A model generated the notes under the pieces. It was not told where the DNA came from, did not search any database, and was given only the letters and a program-made list of their open reading frames with translations. Positions 22,641-34,899 of a stretch of DNA of 64,000 nucleotides are shown here, piece by piece; position 1 is the first letter of the stretch, and each line of letters starts with the position of its first letter. The stretch covers positions 47,847,892 to 47,911,891 of the forward strand of contig NC_081835.1 in NCBI RefSeq assembly GCF_030867095.1, written 5' to 3'. The DNA is from Alligator mississippiensis. Taxonomy: Eukaryota > Chordata > Crocodylia > Alligatoridae. Both the position numbers and the translations under genes were made by a program.

Positions 22641-24857
22641 CCGGGAGCGGCCGTCTGCACAGAGACGTGGCCATGGACGTGCAATAGCTACATGCAAGGC
22701 CCACTGCAGAGCCAGCTTGAAAGCCAAACGCCTTCCCTCCATCTTTGCAACCACATCACTGAGCCCCAGGCCAGTTTGGGGCTTCCAGAGTGGCTGTTGG
22801 GAGCATCACTTAGGCTGCCCCGTGACAACCGATTCATCTGCTAAAGGGGGGGGGGGGGGTTCTGTGGGCTGCCGGCAGCATCCTGCCCTGGGGGAATGGA
22901 GCCGCGCTGGCTTGTGCTGAGTTCATGCACAACTGTCGGCATCGGAATTTGCAGCTCTTCAAGGGCAGGTCAAGGATGGAACGGGAATGGATTTTCCTCC
23001 CTGGCAGAGGAATATCCAGTTACCAGATACTCGGATACCAAGGCAAACAAGGACCTTGCTCCCCAGAGCTGTCAACTTGGAAACCTCTCTACACCCATAC
23101 ATCTTTTTACAAGACTGTGAGCTCAGGAAACCAAGCACTGTTCATCTAAATCCAAGGGATAAATGCCATTGGCCTTCCCACTGTATCCCAGCCAGAAAAA
23201 AGAGCAGTGGGAGAAAAAATGTCTGGGGATGTTTTTACGTCAGCCATTTCCAGAACATTGCCCCAGCCCACCACTGCGCTCCTTCACAGCGAATGAGTGG
23301 AAGCAGATATTTTCCCCACCATTGCAAATTTTCCCGTTGACGTCTTTAAAGTGCAAGTTGCTATGGAAACCATTTTGTCTGTGTCCCATGTTCTCACCAT
23401 GTACTCAGTAGGAAATGCTGAAGCAAAATGGCCTTTCTGTAAGCATGCAGGGTACAGAGGGAGAGAAGCCTTGCTGCAAGGAGCCTCTCCAGGTAAGACC
23501 CCACTCTGCAGAGAGGTCTCTGAGGTGTGTTTGCCCAGTGGAGAGAACAGATGAAGCCCATTGCAGTTATGAGAATTATAGCAAGGAAATGAAAATAGGC
23601 TCTGCCCAGTTCAACCCCTACACTGCTTTGTGTGGAAATATGTATAAATTCCAGCTGCTCTCTGATCAAAGCACCTTGATCAAAGCAAAACCAGCATAAG
23701 AAAGCCAGGGATTCATGTTTTACCCTTTTCATCACTGCCATGATGTTTCTAAACTCCAAAGCATGAAAACAACAGGCTTGTGGCATGCTGGACAGCTCTT
23801 TCTATCTTGTGTGCCCTGCTAGATCCAGCTCAGATGCATTCCACCTTTCCAACTAGGAAAACAGTGCTATAAAGCAAAGCCAATTGCACCCAGTTTGCTG
23901 CATATCTGGCTTACATGCATTTGGTCACATTCTTCTTCTTTGTCTATGCAGGGTACGTGATATAAGCTCATTGTGGTGTCAGTTATAAATCAAAATGTTG
24001 ATTTGGATGAACAAAAGAATAGAAAATAGTCATTTTAATGAAGGCTGTAAAAACAGGGTATAAAACTAAGGTGATACCTTATTCCTCACCAGGACAGCTG
24101 AGGATGCGCGAGGACCCCATGCAGCAGCACTGACAAGTCAGCTCAGACAGTCCAGAAACACCGAAGGCAGAATAATAAAGGAGGTAGCTTAGCAAAAGGA
24201 ACAGCCAGTGAGGAAAAGGCAAACCTAAGAAATATCTTCTAGCTTTCTCTATTGTTAATGTAAAATGTCAAGTCCTATTAGCATATTGAGTCAACTGCTG
24301 TAAAAGGAAGAGGACCTGTCTTCAAGGCTTCTTGTAAGCTGAGCATGAGTCCAGGATGGACATACCTGGGGAATGGAGCCTGCAGTCTCTCTCTGCTCTT
24401 TGACCAGTTCTTTTTTATGCCTGAAGGTACTTATCTTCCCAGCAGCATTGCAGAGATTTGACAAATGCCTGCAGCCTTCCGAAGCCATGTCTCCAGCTGG
24501 GATACACTTTTCCTGCATCAGAGAGTGGTGAGATCACAAAGGGCTGCAAGAAGGCTCACCCAGTGCAGACTGTGTCACCGCTAGACACTGTGTCCTCAAG
24601 CTCTTTGATCATTAGAAGACACCTGGGTGTGTATGGAGTTTCCCCAGTGTGATACTTGTGTAAACAGAAGCCACAGTCACTTCCATGAGCTGGTTATTCT
24701 TGTGGGAACACTGTGCGATGAGTGGTATGTCTTCCTTCCTGCCTCAGTCACCACATTGCCTCTTAAGGGGAAGATGTTTGTTGTCTGTGTGGCTGCCTGT
24801 TTGCCTACCACAGAAATCTTCTTAGCACTGACTTTCAGTGGAGCTAAAAACACTTAT
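22641..24857. other. Intergenic, no recognised feature
   Basis: Upstream of GRIN1. A poly-G run lies at about 22846-22859. I see no transposon, exon or RNA gene. Confidence 0.6.
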
Positions 24858-27112
24858 AGTTTCATAGTTGCATAGTTGGTAGGGTCAGAAGGGACCTGAG
24901 CAGATCATCAAGTCTGACCCCCTGCCATGGCAGGAGAAAGTACTGGGGTCAAATGACCCCGGCAAGGTGTTTGTCTAACCCCCTCTTAAAGACCCCCAGG
25001 GTAGGAGCCAACACCACTTCGCTTGGAAGTTGGTTCCAGATCCTATCTGCCCTGACTGTGAAGTAGTGCCTTCTAATGTCTAGTCTGAATCCCCCCTCTG
25101 CCAGCTTGTGACCGTTATTTCTAGTCACTCCAGGTAGTGCTCAGGGGAACAGGGACTCCCCCAATGCCTGCTGGTCCCCTCTGACTAATTTTTAACAGGC
25201 CACTAGATCTCCCCTCAGCCTTCTCTTGTGGAGGCTGAACAGGTTCAGGTCCCTTAGCCTTTCCTTATAGGGCCTGCCCTGCTGCCCCCTGATCATGTGG
25301 GTGGCTTCCTCTGGACCCTCTCAATGCTGTCCACAGCCCTCCTGAAGTGCGGCACCCAGAACTGGATGCAGTACTCCAACTGCAGCCTGACCAGTGCTGC
25401 ATAGAGGGGGAGGATCACCTCCTTGGACCTGCTCGAGATGCATCTGTGGATGCATGACAAGGTGCGGTTGGCTTTCCTGACCATGTCCCCACACTGTCGG
25501 CCCATGTTCATTTTGGCATCAATAATGATTCCAAGATCCTTTTCTGCCTCTGCACTGACAAGAAGGGAGTTCCCCAGCCTGTAGGTCTGCTGCTGGTTCT
25601 TCCTCCCCAGATGCAGCACTTTGCACTTGTCAGTGTTGAAACCCATCCTGTCCTCATCTGCCCACCCCTGTAGCCTGTCTAGGTCCAATTGCAGCCTACT
25701 CCTCCCTTCTAGCATGCCCACATCCCCCCACATCTTTGTGTCGTCAGCAAATTTGAATAGGGTGCTTTTTACCCCCTCGTCCAAGTCACTGATGAAGATG
25801 TTGAACAGCGCAGGTCCGAGGACCGAGCCCTGGGGGACCCCACATCCCTCCAGGTCAAAAATAACCCGTCCACCACCACTCTCTGGGTGCGGCCCTCCAG
25901 CCAGTTAGTGACCCATTTGACTGTGTAGGTGTCGACGCCACAATTCCCTAGTTTTTTAATGAGAATGGGGTGAGAGACAGTGTCGAAGGCCTTCCTGAAG
26001 TCCAGAAAGACTACGTCCACTGCTACCCCTGCGTCTAAGGATTTTGTGACCTGGTCATAGAAGGCCACCAGGTTGGACTGACAGGACCTGCCTCTAATGA
26101 ACCTGTGTTGGTTGCCCCTAAGCATAACCTCCCCTGCTGGCCCCTCGCGGACATGTGCCAAAATAATTTTCTCAAAAAGCTTACCTAGCATTGAGGTAAG
26201 ACTGACTGGCCTATAGTTTCCTGGGTCCTCCTTCCTCCCTTTTTTGAAAATGGGAACCACATTGGCCCTTTTCCAGTCCTCTGGCACCACACCAGAGCAC
26301 CATGAGTGCTGTAAAGCCGTGTCAGGGGTCCCGCAATGACCTCTGCTAATTCCCTCAGCACTCTGGGGTGGAGGTTGGCAGGACCAGCTGATTTAAATAC
26401 GTCCAGTCCCTCCAGAAGTTCCCTGACTAGATCCTCACTGACCCTGGGCCTGGATGCGCCTCTCCTGGGGTCTGAGGGGGTCCCGGCAGACGGGCTGATC
26501 TGGTCCCTGCTCAGGAAAATGGAGGCAAAGAAATCGTTAAATAGGTTAGCCTTGTTGTCTGGTGCGACAACCAGATTTCAAAGTGTGTCTTGCAGAGGCG
26601 CCCATGTTACCTCGTACCTTCTTTTTGCCCCCTATGTATTTAAAAAAGGACTTCTTGTTGTCTTTGATCCGGGTAGCTAGTCCCAGTTCCATCTCCATCT
26701 TGGCCTTCCTGACCGCCCCCTGCAGCCCCGAGCAATGAAGCTATAGTGCTCCCTGGTGATGGCCCCTCCCTTCCATTGGGTATATGCCTCCCTTTTAGCT
26801 AGGAGACATTCCCATATGCTTTTGGTGAGCCATGGGGGCTTTTGCGCCCTCTTGCCCCCTTTGATCCGTGTTGGGATTACCTCCCGTTGGGCTTAGAGGA
26901 TCGTCTCCTTAAGGAACAACTACTCTTCTTGGACACCCAACTCCCCTCCCCTCCCCTCCGGGACCTCAGTACTTCTCCAACTATTCTCCTTACCTCATTG
27001 AAATCTGCCCTCCTGAACTCCAGGGCTGCTGCCTTGCTGCAGGCTTTTGCCACCTTGCGCTGGATGGTGAATTCCAGCAGGTGATGATCGCTGTCGCCCA
27101 GGTGGTCTTAAC
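24858..27112 (-). mobile_element. CR1 LINE, 5'-truncated, with RT
   Basis: The minus strand carries most of an ORF2. The linker lies at 27112-26290. The RT core follows (VPEDWKRANVVPIFKKGRK, VFLDFRKAFDTVSH), breaking by frameshift near 25790. Then comes the catalytic block FKFADDTKMWG with its aspartate pair intact (near 25750) and the thumb/C-terminal part to about 25293. The final C-terminal segment and 3' UTR continue, with decay, to the tail at 24858. ORF1 and the endonuclease are missing. Frameshifts make it inactive. Confidence 0.92.
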
Positions 27113-29060
27113 ATATTGAAATGTAAGGAAAGGTGTCCACCAACGTGCAGTGTGATCCTACCCTTCCTGTTTGTCAGGCCTAGGATGTAGATGGTCTAGT
27201 TCAACAATTAAGGATGAAGCTCAGACCAGGAACTGGTAGAACTAGGAGGTGGGTGGTCCAAAAATGGCATATTCCCAAGGGTCAGGAGCCAGAGACAGGA
27301 ACTGAGGTACTAGCCAGGGACCAGGAGCCCAAGCCAACGGTCAGGATCCAATATGTCAGTCAGAAGTTAAAGACAGGATTTTGGTTACATGGATTCTGAC
27401 AAATTTCACTGCTTGTTTATATTGCCCAAAGTCCAAGTAGAAACCAGTTGCAGGTATTTCCCTCATTTAGCTCAAGCAGTTAAATCATCTAATATAGCAA
27501 GCATTTCCAAACTGCCCATCCAGAACTGGGTTTTCTGGGGCATATTCCAAAGTGTCTATTGTTTGGAACCACACTTAGTTGTACACCTTTTTCCAAGGGA
27601 AGCACTTGTAAAATATGTTCTTCAGAGCTCCTGGACATTAGCAGTATAGGAGTTTGGAGTAGAGCGCAACAGAGGCATGACTCCAGGAACTGAAGGGAGT
27701 TTCTAGAATATGACAAAGGTATAGACTCTTTGGGTTACCTGTTCCATACATTAGAACCCCCTTCCCTCCACATATGTATGCATCATGCCCCACATTTCTG
27801 CCCACATCAACGTGTCTGAAGTGATGAAAGAGGGCTGGTGTAGGTAGAAATGTGAATGGGAAAGTGAGCTTAGGGGGCCTCATGGTTGGAGGGGAGGGGG
27901 CTACAATTGTACAAATGTGTGATGATCAGGGCTTGACTGAGAGTCCTGGCTGCATTAGCAAATTGGAAAGGTTGGATCTTGAACCAGTTGTGTAGAAGGA
28001 TATGGCAAAATATAGGCACAGTCTGGACGTGTGAGTCAAAAGAATGGTGAGACAGAGATCAAGTCAAGCTCATGCGACTGAACGACAGGGAGGAGGGTGA
28101 GGCTGTTGACTATGATAGTGAAATGAGGGAAGAAGAACTTAGGGAAGAGTCTGTTTGGGCTAATCTGAATTTTAGTGATGGCTGGGTCTCTACAAGATGT
28201 CAGGGACAGGCTGAGATTTTAGTTTGGATGGAGGGACACAGGTGTAGTCTATGGAGAGACTCATCACCTGTAGGGTCATCAGCATAGCAGTGACAGTTAA
28301 AGTTGCATTCAAACTGAGGTCAGGCAGAGAAAGAGCATGTGGGAGAAAAGAAGAGGGGGCTAAGGACAGAACCCTGAGATATCTCTACTGGCAGAGCAAC
28401 ACCCAGATTCCCCAGGAGGGCAGGAAAGCATGAGGGACAGGGGTGAGGCTGTATCAGATCTGTTATGAATTCAGTCCAGCTGCTACCATTTTGCACTCTC
28501 TTCAGAATGGATGTGACTTCAAGCCTCCTACTGAAGGCACCTGGAGAGGAAGCATGAGACAATTTTGGAATCCTTAAGCAAGGCTTATGCACTCCTTAAA
28601 TGCTGGTGAGGGGGTGTGCTCACAGCAGCAATATGGCTATTCACTGTTTTACTTCTAGTCACTTGTAGTTGCTAAGCAGCAATGGCTTTATGCTCCTGCT
28701 TCTGTTTGGTACTGGCAGAAAAATGCAAAGATACCCTTCAAGGCAATGAGAATCCCCATGTTTGTTTTACATCCAAGCTGGGGTGGGATGAGATAGGATG
28801 GGTAGATTCTGGAATTCTCTACCATCCCCTAAATTACAGCCTGGCTACCTTCTATTTTGCAAGGGAGGCCCTGGTCCCCATAGCACAGGGATCCAATAGG
28901 CTAGCAACCTCAAGGTTTGCTGTAAATCCCCAATTAGCACCCCAGCCACTTGCCTCAGAATTTGCAGGATAAGGTGGTGTCAAACCCACTGCAACACTCC
29001 TGGATCAGTCCCAACTTTGTTCTTTTCCAATATGTCCAATGAAAAGAATGAAAATCTACT
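27113..29060. other. Intergenic, unassigned
   Basis: The stretch at 27200-27330 repeats 'gtcagga(g/t)cc'-like words, and 28070-28560 reads like an old interspersed repeat, but I cannot assign either. No exon was recognised. Confidence 0.4.
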
Positions 29061-29064
29061 GCCA

Positions 29065-29300
29065 CATGGACTATAGGGCTGTTCAACTGGTCTTGATCCT
29101 CAGACAGCAGTTCCCTTTATCTGTCTCCTTGCTGTTGGAACTGGAACTTGGTAGCCCTGAGAAACTACCTCCAAAAAAAAATTCTCATCGAGGAATGCAT
29201 TGAACCATTTGCCTTCCTTATCAAGAAGAAAGATGGCTTATTGCAGCTTGGTGTAGGCTAGTTGGCCCTAAATAGAATCAACACCTGGAATCAGTATATG
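29065..29300 (+). mobile_element. Ty3/gypsy retrotransposon fossil (reverse transcriptase)
   Basis: The plus-strand frame shows LPPHMDYRAVQLV near 29056, then KKKDGLLQLGV near 29223, followed by a stop and then LALNRI. This is the order seen at the N-terminal side of Ty3/gypsy RT (the 'LPPHR.YD', 'VKKKDG.LRLCVDYR.LN' blocks). It is interrupted by stops and therefore dead. LTRs were not identified; a TATA-bearing stretch near 30990-31010 (gatataaactg) might belong to one, but this is speculative. Confidence 0.6.
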
Positions 29301-31394
29301 TTGCACTTCATTAATGTGTTGCACTTGAGAGATTCCAGCTGGCAGAGATTTTCACCTTTGGCTTGCTTCAGCATTTACCCAATCAGGCCCAGCCTTGGAC
29401 AACCATATCACTGGATTCTACATCAGTCCTGGTGATTGTAGCCCTATTAATTATGGTAACCATTTTACTCCTCACTGTGGGGCCTCTGACAGCTAGGAGG
29501 TAGCCCAGTCTTCCTGGAGCATACCTTCTGGATCCATGAACTTGCATTCTGGCAGATTCAGGGCCATAATTCATTTCCAGCATGCATCCTTCAACTTCAT
29601 TAAAGTAAATCTGCACATTTCTTCAACTTATCTCTTCCAGGTGGACAGTAAGACTGAGCAGGTAAATTGGATCTTGTAAAAATATCTCAAGGTGCTTTGT
29701 CAGGAAAATGACTGAGTTTCCCTCCTGTCATTAACAAAATTCATGTACAAATAACTTAGATCACTAAATTTGCTGCTGGGAAGCATTGCTATGTAGTGAG
29801 CTTGGAGTGCCGATCCAATGGTTTCCTTCATGTCTTTCCTCACATCCCCACCCCCATGCCATTCCTGTAAGAACTGAAAATTATACTATTGGATTCAAGT
29901 ATAGCTTGTGGGGGCACAGATTTCACCAAGGACCCTAGATAGCCTGGCAGTAAATGTAGAAGGGCAGGGGGACTTCTTTTGGAGAAACAACCTCCCTGAC
30001 TTCAGGCTCCTGATCTCCAGGCAGCTGGCCAATGTAAAGATTGGGTGGGTAAAGATATTTTTTGTCTGAGGGGAGGGGATATACAGGTGTGTGGGTGGCT
30101 ATATAGTTCTCTTAGTGAAATGTAACCTGAGGACAAACTCAGGGATTTGCTTTGGGTAGCTACACTGCTAATCTGGCTTGCAGTCTTGAGGAAATCTGGT
30201 TCATCTGCCCATTCCCTGGAACCATTGATGTGTTCCAGCAGATACTCCTGCAGCTGCTCCTGGAGGTGCTGAGGGATGGTGGCTCTACTTCTCCCTTGTA
30301 GAATAAATGGCCATGCCACTGGCTAATCAAAGACCTTTGCTTGCAGCAGAGCAGTTAAGTGCCCCATCTATTGTTCTGCAACATCTCCTTTCTCTACACC
30401 TTGTCCACCCTCAGCAAGGAAACATCAGCCGTTACCACAGTAGCCTGAAGAGATTTATAGTATGCCTTGAAGAAGCATCTCTTCCTACTAATGTACTTGG
30501 AGGACAGTTGTAGCAGGGCCTGGATAACTATGTGAGTCCTGTTACAGAGGACCCAAACCCTGTTATTAAGGGGCTGATAAACAGGAGAAAACAATGTAGC
30601 CCCTTTCAGAACCAAATTTTAGTGGCCCAGGCAACGACTTATACACAGGAATGCTGCTACAGAACAAGGTAAGAGACAATCCTAGAACCTGTAAAGAGAA
30701 TAACTCTGATCAAGGGAGAAATAAACAGAGGGATTATAGCAGTGGTACTCCAGCTAATAAGGGGGGTGGGGGAAGCTACCTAATCAGAGGCTGCACTGAA
30801 GCCAAGCTCTGGACTAAATGAGCTACAGACTGCTAAATGGTGCAGAGGTTGCTGATGGGAGAGAAACTGAACCCAGGTGTGGACCTGCATCTGCCAGAGA
30901 TGGCCAGAAGCAAATGAGGCTAAAAAGGGATAATCGAAAACTTCTGTGACAGAGAGAAAACTTAGGGATTAGCTGGTTGGCAGGGGTGGAGCTGGACCAG
31001 GATATAAACTGACTCCAGGAAAGGAGGTACATACTGGTCCAAGGTGCTAGGGTGGAAAGGACTCTTTGAAGAGTGAGTAAGCTCTGGCTTAGGTAGAGGG
31101 GCTGTTATCAGGGGGCATAGAAGTCTCCCTCAGTGGGTGAGTGTACCCAGATGGGTTACAAATTGTTGCTAAGAGCTATTTCTTTTCACCCAGAAGGGCA
31201 TATTTTTGGTTTGTCCTTAATGGCTTATGAGGATTAGAGAGTTTCAGTGGGAGTGTACTGAGTAACTACTGGTGGTTTGAGTGGCTGTAGTGGGTGGTTT
31301 GGAGGCCATGTAATGGGGTGCCTGAGCACTCTACAGCTTGAGTTCCTGAATGGGTCAAGAATGTGAAGATGGCTGAGGCCAGAGAAAGGAGGCT
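29301..31394. other. Intergenic, unassigned
   Basis: May include the remainder of the Ty3/gypsy element, but no clear integrase, RNase H or LTR pair was seen. No exon was recognised. Confidence 0.35.
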
Positions 31395-31985
31395 AAGGCT
31401 GTAGCAAAATTAGAAAAAAATATAGATAAGGACATCAAAATGATCAAGATCCTAGATCAGTTGCCATACCAGGAAAAACCTAAAAGGCTAGGACTTGTCA
31501 GTTTTTGGAAAGTAGGAGGAAGGGGGTGGATATCATGGAAGCCTATAAAATCATGAAGGTTGTGAATAGAGAACTATTCACCAAGCCCCAGAACTAGGGG
31601 ACACCTGCTGAAGTTGGTAGGTGATAGGTTTAAACCTAACAAGAGTACATTTTATGCAATGTGTAGATAATTTATGGAATTTGTTGCCACAGGAGGTGGT
31701 GAAGGCAGAGAGCAGAACCAGGCTTAAAAAGGGACAGGATAAACTAATGGCAGATGGATCTATTAATAGCTATTGAACAGAATGGTTGGAGACCCTTCCT
31801 CTGCCGTCTCTAACCCAGTAATTGGTGGATGCCAGGGAAGGTATTGAATAGGGGATGGATCACTTTGGAGATATCCAGTCCAATGCTTTCCCCTATAGCA
31901 CCCACCCCTGCCACTGTCAGAGACTGGATATGGGGCTAGGTGAACCATTGACCTGTGCCAGTACAGCACTTATGCTCTTAAGGCT
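31395..31985 (+). mobile_element. Older CR1/L3-like LINE 3' region
   Basis: Words typical of the ORF2 C-terminus and 3' UTR of this lineage occur in order: 'taggacttgtcagttt' (31491), 'gcctataaaatcatgaaggt' (31541), 'ggaatttgttgccacaggag' (31677), 'ggatggatcactttggagat' (31853). Frames are broken. It is a different, older subfamily than the CR1 at 45-48 kb. Confidence 0.7.
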
Positions 31986-32299
31986 GAGGAGGCTGAAGAC
32001 AGAAGAGCTGGAGACCAAGTGGTCAGAAACTAGTTCATTGAGCCTTCTGTTTCAAATACAAAGGCTGAGTAACAACAGTGAGGCATGGGTATGGTTATGG
32101 GGGAGACTGGAGGCAACGATTTGGGGCTAGTAGAACCACAATGGATGCCCCTAAGGCACAGTTAAGGCCAGCAGGCCATAACTGGTAACATTGGGTTATG
32201 GACTTACTACTCTAATAAGACAAGGACTTGGAGAACAATAGGGGCAGGTATGCTGAGAGGCAATTGGCCCAAGGTTAAAAAAGGCAGGGACAAAGTGAG

Positions 32300-32880
32300 A
32301 GTAGCACCAAAAGGACTAGAGGCACCTTGGGACCCATCCCACTCTGAAGCGGGTAATCTCTGTAACTTCATAATATTCCATCAAGGTGTGGCAGCGTAGG
32401 TTTGGCAGTTGCTTGAGAAATCTGGGTGAAAGTAGAAGAGGCTGGGGTAATTTCTCCATCAAGGAGTGCCATGGCCAACCCCTGAGGTGTACCTTGCTAC
32501 AAGTCCCACCAGTGTAGTTTGATGTCCCAAACATGACTAATGCCATAAAATTGTCATCCATGTAGCTAGGTCCACAACTCTCCATTGAACAACATGTTTG
32601 ATAGCCTTGCACACCTCCATGATATCAGCCCAGGCTACTGACTTAGTGACAACAAAACCTGGTTCCCAACTGAGTGTTGAGAGTCCATGGTGGCCAGCTT
32701 CTACAGCATGGTAGCCACCTTCTCATCAACAGAGAAGCTGATTTCCTCTTCAAATTGCTGCAGCACAACAGTGAGTTCAGTGTGCAACTAGAAGATGGCG
32801 GTGCATGTGACTGGATTTTGAAAAATGGGGTGCACATAGTGAGGTGCATCATCACATATGAAACAACACACATTTCTGCA
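32300..32880 (-). pseudogene. Probable PIF/Harbinger transposase fossil
   Basis: In a minus-strand frame around 32790-32650, EKVATML, a stop, then KLATMDSQHSVGNQV resembles the HARBI1-like block 'VAIALWKLATxxSYRSVGxQFGVGKST', followed (near 32610) by MEVCKAIKHVVQ, which fits 'VxEVCxAIxxVL'. Stops and frameshifts abound. The downstream part (32612-32316) is less clear. The assignment rests on motif order only. Confidence 0.5.
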
Positions 32881-33719
32881 GGTAAAAGGAACTAGAAACT
32901 TTACTAAAATGGTAGGGGCCTAGGGATTATTTTCCAGTTGGATACAAAAACAAATATAACTCTATTGGAATGAGAATGCTCTGCAAGGCTGTGAAATAGG
33001 AGTTGTATTACCAGGAGCAGCAGAATTGCAGCAGAAAGGCCAGCTCCATTAGTGGAACAGCAAGACTGTTAAAAAGGAAAGTGGGCTATTAATGTATGGA
33101 ATGAAGAATTTAAAAGGAATCAAGTAGTTTTTGATAAGCCATGAAGTCAATTGACTCCCTTGCTGCTACCTGAATAGAAGTGCTGCTGCCATTGCCAAAC
33201 AGTTGGTTTTAAACTTTGGGTAGAGCAGGAATCAAAGGGTGGGGGGTGCAACTACATCAGTGCATGCCTCCCTGTTGATCCACCCTTGAATTTGAACATC
33301 CAAATGTTCTGAAACCACTGCTGGTTTTACTTTGCATTAATCCCAACTGTTGGTGTGAGTCTGCTGTGCCCAGAAACTGCATTCCACAATGTTTGCATTA
33401 TCTGAAGACTTCTATTAGCAGGCAATTCCTAGTCATTGGCCATTGGGCTTTTTCTGTATGTCCCATGTTCCATGTCCAAGGATGTCTAGCTCGGCTATGG
33501 GTTTTTCCTACTATTGCAAAGATACGCATGGTCTGGTGTATGAGGAGTAAAGAATCTATGCTTGGAAGGTATGGGGAAGGTGTTGGAGGCTGAGTGCAAG
33601 CATTCAAAAATGGCAGGGACTGAGAAATGGGCCAAAGTGGGGGTGGGAACACATGTTGTTGAGGAGGCTGGGCATCCCACAATGCCACTTGCCTGCATCC
33701 TCCAATTCATCCATTCTTT

Positions 33720-34060
33720 ATGCTGAAGAGGTTACTCCCCACTGTGTGTTTTGTGCTCTGCCAGCTCAGCTGCTGCAGATGGGGATGTGTGCCACTTCCA
33801 GAGGCATAGAAGCCTGTATATGCTTCTTGAAAGACTTAGTAGATTCTTAGAAGACTTTAAAGTCATTGGTTACATCCTATAAGGGGCAGAGGCCTTGTCT
33901 ACACTTGCTAATTCTGCTGGCAGGATTTCTCTTGCTACACTGCAGCTGCCAGCTTCAGCCTTCCACAGCACATGCAGGCTTCTATGCCTCGGTCAGTGGC
34001 ACACATCCCCAGTTGCAGCAGTCTTTCAAGAAGCTTCCTCCTCCCTGCCCCTTCTCACCA
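33720..34060. repeat. Foldback repeat with about 60-bp arms
   Basis: Segment 33769-33830 (gatggggatgtgtgccactt ... gcttcttgaaagac) is an imperfect inverted copy of 33967-34025 (aggcttctatgcctc ... ggcacacatcccc ... gtctttcaagaagc). Probably the remains of a DNA transposon, perhaps linked to the Harbinger fossil nearby. Confidence 0.6.
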
Positions 34061-34840
34061 GTTTCTTTTTTTTAAACAATGATTAATGAATCCAATGTAT
34101 TAAATAACAGATTTGACATTCACAGATGCATTCAATCACCTAAAATATAAAGACAGATATTTATCTTCCATCAACAGTACTCTTAACCCACAGAAACTTC
34201 TAAGATGGCTGGCATGATAGTAACACTTTAATGTTTGGAAGCATCAGTTCCCCTTTTGCTGAAGCCTTTGCAAGATGGCATTTTTAAATCTAGGTTGTTT
34301 ATCACTTGCATATGTATATTAGTAATAATGTTCTCTCAACAGCTGTCATGCTTCAAGCAAAGGAACTGGAGCAGCAAGTTTCTGTGACTTACTTGGGCCA
34401 TGTGCAGACATTTATTGGGAGAGCAACAACATCCCCAGGAGAAACCATGTGTTTAGATGTTCAGTATTTTTTCTCTCAGAGCAAAAATTGCTGCTCCAAG
34501 AGAGAAATTACCTGGGGGGGGGGGGGGGCTTTGAATGCATCTGTTGATGTAAAGTACTTGCTGTAAATAGTTTCTTAAGTAAGATGCCTACATGACCTTT
34601 TCACCCTGGTGCAGATGGCACTGTGGGTCTGGCAGCAAGGTCACAGGCTGCTGCCTGCCTGATTCCCAGTCACCTTCGGTTTTATTGCATTGGGTGAGTG
34701 TTGTCCCCAGGTTAATGCTATAGTTGTTGCAGGTGTAGCTGTCTGAGCCTCAAGGACACTAGCCAGGCTCTGGGAGAGTCCCAGGGAGTCTGTGGAAGGA
34801 GAGAGCAGGAATGGCACAATAAAAACCACTTGTTTGGAGG
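34061..34840. other. Intergenic, no recognised feature
   Basis: Contains a poly-G run at about 34515-34528. Nothing else was recognised before the CpG island begins. Confidence 0.5.
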
Positions 34841-34899
34841 CAGAGCCGGCCGTGCTGCTTGGGACACCTGCACTCGGATAGCCCCGCTGTAAAGAAGAG

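Noticed and set aside
20704..22704. A 666-codon minus-strand open frame containing GRIN1 exon 1
   Set aside because: It is open only because the CpG island has few stop codons. It runs through the 5' UTR and past the exon 1 donor; only 21685-21933 is coding.
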